Positions 61,336 through 64,000 of a stretch of DNA of 64,000 nucleotides are shown here, in pieces. The position numbers and the translations under genes were made by a program. Within the stretch, counting starts at the first letter, position 1; each line of letters opens with the position of its first letter. The notes under the pieces were generated by a model, which saw only the letters and a program-made list of their open reading frames with translations, searched no databases and had not been told where the DNA came from. The stretch spans positions 1 to 64,000 of the forward strand of contig JAIXXN010000033.1 of the NCBI GenBank assembly GCA_027490725.1, given 5' to 3'. The DNA is from Oxalobacteraceae bacterium. GTDB taxonomy: Bacteria > Pseudomonadota > Gammaproteobacteria > Burkholderiales > Burkholderiaceae_D.

Positions 61336-61889
61336 GCCAGCGTCACCAGCATGGCACCGGTAGCGGCAATCGCCGCGCCGGTCCATTTCAGCAGGGCTGC
61401 CGGAACGGCCTGCCCCAGCTGACGACCCGCATAGATTAGCACCGCACTGCTCAGCATCAGACCGGCCGTACTGGCCACCTCGGGCAACTCATGACCATGG
61501 GCATTGCCATGCAGGACAGCAAACGTTGCCAGCATCAGGCCAGCGGCAAAGTCCGGCAGGCGCACTGCCGCCGCGACCAGCACGCCCAGCAGCGCTACCG
61601 TCACGGCCAGACCGGTTTCCAGTCCCGCAATCCATAGTCCCGCCACGCCACTCAGCACACCGATCAGCATGGTCGCGAGGAAGCACGCTGGCAGCCAGCG
61701 AGCGCTATCCTGGCGCACACTCCAGATACCCACGGCCAGCATCGCCAGCAGATGGTCTAAGCCGGTGAGCGGATGCAGCAAGCCATCGCGCAAACCATGG
61801 GTGTGCCAGGCGCCGCCCTGCACGTGTGCTTGCGCGCAGCTGCTGGCCAGCATCAGGGCCGCCAGTGCGGCCAGTCGTATCATCGTCAT
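61332..61889 (-). CDS. ureJ: HupE/UreJ-family nickel transporter-like protein
   Basis: 185 residues with signal-like N-terminus and six hydrophobic segments. The family signature [16 protein letters not shown] is present, and a further histidine-rich site [11 protein letters not shown]. It overlaps ureG (ATGA), so it belongs to the urease operon, where UreJ/HupE proteins supply nickel. Confidence 0.92.
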   Translation of the reverse strand: MTMIRLAALAALMLASSCAQAHVQGGAWHTHGLRDGLLHPLTGLDHLLAMLAVGIWSVRQDSARWLPACFLATMLIGVLSGVAGLWIAGLETGLAVTVALLGVLVAAAVRLPDFAAGLMLATFAVLHGNAHGHELPEVASTAGLMLSSAVLIYAGRQLGQAVPAALLKWTGAAIAATGAMLVTLA

Positions 61890-62557
61890 TGCAGTACTCC
61901 CGGATTAGTGTTGGCGCTTACTGGAGGCGGGCTGCCGGTGCGCTCTTCCATCAAGCCCTGCAGACGGATGAAATCAATCACCGCCTGCACGCCCACGCCG
62001 CTACGCAGGTTGGTAAACACGAAGGGACGCGCGCCGCGCTGCTGCTTGGCGTCGCGCGCCATCACTTCCAGATCAGCGCCAACATGGGGCGCCAAATCGG
62101 TTTTATTGATGATCAGCAGATCCGAACGGGTAATCCCCGGGCCACCCTTGCGGGGAATTTTTTCGCCGCCGGCCACGTCGATCACGTAGATGGTCAGGTC
62201 GGACAATTCCGGGCTGAAGGTCGCCGCCAGATTATCGCCGCCCGATTCCACCAGAATCAGGTCGAGCGCAGGAAAGTCAGCCTGCATGCGCGAGATGGCT
62301 TCCAGATTGATCGAGGCATCTTCGCGGATCGCCGTATGCGGGCAGCCGCCTGTCTCGACCCCCATCAGACGCTCTGCCGGCAGCGCACCGGCGCGCAGCA
62401 GAATCTCCATGTCTTCCTTGGTGTAGATGTCATTGGTGATGACGGCCATGTCGTAGTGATCGCGCATGCCCTTGCAGAGCATTTCGCACAGGGCGGTTTT
62501 GCCGGAACCAACCGGCCCGCCAATGCCTACCCGCAGTGGATTGGATGTGACACTCAT
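61886..62557 (-). CDS. ureG: Urease accessory protein UreG
   Basis: 223 residues. P-loop [17 protein letters not shown]; the metal-binding CPH motif is in [36 protein letters not shown] and [17 protein letters not shown] are diagnostic. It is the GTPase that drives nickel insertion into urease. Start at 62557 follows AGAGAGAGTTTTT; the upstream ATG would run into ureF. Confidence 0.97.
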   Translation of the reverse strand: MSVTSNPLRVGIGGPVGSGKTALCEMLCKGMRDHYDMAVITNDIYTKEDMEILLRAGALPAERLMGVETGGCPHTAIREDASINLEAISRMQADFPALDLILVESGGDNLAATFSPELSDLTIYVIDVAGGEKIPRKGGPGITRSDLLIINKTDLAPHVGADLEVMARDAKQQRGARPFVFTNLRSGVGVQAVIDFIRLQGLMEERTGSPPPVSANTNPGVLQ

Positions 62558-62570
62558 AAAAACTCTCTCT

Positions 62571-63251
62571 TTAAGATCGGTATAAACGGCTGTACTGCAC
62601 TTCATGCTGGGCCGACAACAGCGACAGGCCGGGCGCCCAGTTACTCATATCGTCATCATCCACGCGCTGCGCGTGACGCGCTGCCGCCTCCAGTTCCTCG
62701 CGCAGCGACAGCAGAATGCGCTGCCCGGCCACCTGCCCCAGCGGCACCGATTTGACGCACACCAGCACCTGATTTTCGGCCCATGCAAACAGCATCGCCA
62801 GCAGCGCCGCCTCGTGAGGAATCCCCAGCGCCGCCACCGCGCAGGAATAGGCCGTCGGCAGCGCTACTTCGCTTTGTCCCTGCAACTGCGCCAGCATTTC
62901 ATCGTCGACAAAGCCCAGTTCGGCCACCAGTCGCGTCAGCGAATAGCCCATCTGGATGGTCTCGGCACGGAACTCGGCACTGTCGCGCGAGGCGATGAAG
63001 CGTTCGCTCCACAGCGCCGCGTCGACCCAGTCACGCCGGGTGTAGGCCTGCATCAGGCGCCAGCACACCGGCGCCTCCCAGCGCGCGACCACTTCCCGCA
63101 AATGGTCGACAATCCAGCTGCGCGCTGTCGCCGCGTCATGCACCAGCCCACGTTCCAGCGCCGCCTCCAGCCCTTGCGAATAGCTGTACGCGCCGATCGG
63201 CAAGGCCGGACTGGCAAACTGCAGCAGGTTGAGTAAGGCGGCGGCCTGCAT
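62571..63251 (-). CDS. ureF: Urease accessory protein UreF
   Basis: 226 residues, typical for Ure[22 protein letters not shown] is the N-terminal signature; [20 protein letters not shown] matches the nickel-chaperone scaffold helix. It regulates UreG in the UreDFG activation complex. Start overlaps the ureE stop (TAATG). Confidence 0.96.
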   Translation of the reverse strand: MQAAALLNLLQFASPALPIGAYSYSQGLEAALERGLVHDAATARSWIVDHLREVVARWEAPVCWRLMQAYTRRDWVDAALWSERFIASRDSAEFRAETIQMGYSLTRLVAELGFVDDEMLAQLQGQSEVALPTAYSCAVAALGIPHEAALLAMLFAWAENQVLVCVKSVPLGQVAGQRILLSLREELEAAARHAQRVDDDDMSNWAPGLSLLSAQHEVQYSRLYRS

Positions 63252-63760
63252 TATTGAGAGTCGCCGGGACGGTGAATTTTCTGGCGCAGCGGAATCGGCG
63301 CCAGTGCATGGCCGCCGCCGTCATGGTGGTGACCATGGCCACCACCATAAGCACCGGCTTCCGGCTCGAACGCGGCCATTTCTTCCGCTACGCTGGCGCC
63401 CAGTCCGAGCAGCATTTCCTTCAGCACGGCATCGGCGCGGATGCGCAGGAAGCCGTCACCCACCTGCGCCTGCGTATGCCGATTACCCAGATGGAAAGCA
63501 CAGCGCAGCAGCGTGTGGGCATCGGCACAGCGCACCAGATAGGTCGGTTCCGGCGCCGCCACTACACGGATCACGCGACGCTCTTCACCGGTCAGCAGAT
63601 CACCGTCGCGCAGCACCGTGCCACGCACCGTGAACACGGCCACTTCTTCGCCGCTTTCGAGGCTGGCGCGCAGGCGACACTTTTCGCGCAATTCGTAAGG
63701 TAGCACCAGCGTCCCGGCAATGCTGTCGGCGCTGTTCAACTTAGTATGTAATGTGAGCAT
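63251..63760 (-). CDS. ureE: Urease accessory protein UreE (nickel chaperone)
   Basis: 169 residues. The UreE fold is visible in YELREKCRLRASLESGEEVAVF and FHLGNRHTQAQVGDGFLRIR (metal-site His). The C-terminus is His-rich (GGGHGHHHDGGGH), which binds extra nickel. Located between ureC and ureF. Confidence 0.96.
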   Translation of the reverse strand: MLTLHTKLNSADSIAGTLVLPYELREKCRLRASLESGEEVAVFTVRGTVLRDGDLLTGEERRVIRVVAAPEPTYLVRCADAHTLLRCAFHLGNRHTQAQVGDGFLRIRADAVLKEMLLGLGASVAEEMAAFEPEAGAYGGGHGHHHDGGGHALAPIPLRQKIHRPGDSQ

Positions 63761-63780
63761 AATTAGGTCAGCATGATGGT

Positions 63781-64000
63781 TCAGAACAGGAAGTAGCGCT
63801 GCGCCATCGGCAACACGCTCGCTGGCTGACACACCAGCAGCTCGCCATCGGCGCGCACTTCATAGGTTTCGGGATCGACATGCATCTGTGGCGTGGCGCC
63901 GTTGTGGATCATGTCGGACTTGCGCAGGGTGCGCATATTGCGCGCCACAATCAGGGTTTTATTCAGCTGCAGCTGTGCGCCGATGCCGGCGTCATAGGCT
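63781..64000 (-). CDS. ureC: Urease subunit alpha, C-terminal end (cut by the window edge)
   Basis: The last 72 codons are present. [20 protein letters not shown], then [14 protein letters not shown] and [14 protein letters not shown] are the classical urease alpha C-terminus. The rest, including the nickel site, lies beyond 64000. Confidence 0.95.
   Translation of the reverse strand, partial: AYDAGIGAQLQLNKTLIVARNMRTLRKSDMIHNGATPQMHVDPETYEVRADGELLVCQPASVLPMAQRYFLF

Noticed and set aside
1..64000. CRISPR array
   Set aside because: No regularly spaced repeats with unique spacers were found; the 28-bp repeat is dispersed over kilobases and not clustered.

Overview
The window looks like a chromosome segment of a GC-rich betaproteobacterium, most likely Burkholderiales and possibly near Oxalobacteraceae. 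Support: an H-NS protein of the Burkholderiales type (core GRGRAPKWL), a WXXGXW-repeat exported protein, a urease operon in the order ureC-ureE-ureF-ureG-hupE/ureJ, and coding sequence rich in G/C at third positions. No rRNA is present and the genus cannot be fixed from this sequence alone.

Layout. (1) 1-8.43 kb is a genomic island, visibly less GC-rich than the rest. It holds a truncated serine recombinase, a type III restriction-modification pair (mod-res) behind a perfect SOS-box-like palindrome, a DUF932 gene, a small membrane protein with a 21-bp perfect hairpin upstream, and a P4-type tyrosine integrase beside the 3' end of tRNA-Leu(UAA). (2) 8.5-12.05 kb carries three orphan envelope-type genes and a decayed ORF, punctuated by three copies of a ~28-bp repeat. 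A fourth copy lies at 50.38 kb. (3) 12.05-16.5 kb: a CLC-F-type fluoride/proton antiporter, an M28 peptidase, a GNAT acetyltransferase and a glycine-zipper protein.

(4) 16.55-38.95 kb is the most interesting block. A rightward run of six genes (Ser/Thr kinase, FtsW/RodA-family polymerase with a large FHA-like insert, unknown protein, SH3-like protein, PP2C phosphatase, FHA protein) faces a leftward run of seven (transpeptidase PBP, HTH protein, small unknown, SPFH-like protein, duplicated Lon-S16-like protein, zinc-ribbon SPFH coiled-coil protein, Ser/Thr kinase fused to a formylglycine-generating-enzyme-like domain). The parts list resembles the actinobacterial fhaA/fhaB-pstP-rodA-pbpA-pknA/pknB locus, which is unusual for a betaproteobacterium. 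I infer a phospho-signalling system that controls a dedicated peptidoglycan polymerase/transpeptidase pair. phnA/yjdM, osmC and pirin follow the leftward run on the same strand.

(5) 39-64 kb is ordinary metabolism and stress biology: RNase H-like protein, CheW, HD hydrolase, MFS and DMT transporters, trpS, Lon-substrate-domain protein, amidohydrolase, H-NS, phosphatidylserine decarboxylase, a LysR-azoreductase-pirin cluster, acyltransferase, AstE/aspartoacylase-like protein, Gdx/SugE-type SMR transporter, an ArsR-Old Yellow Enzyme operon, an MBL hydrolase, a lysophospholipid acyltransferase and the urease accessory genes, ending inside ureC at the right edge.
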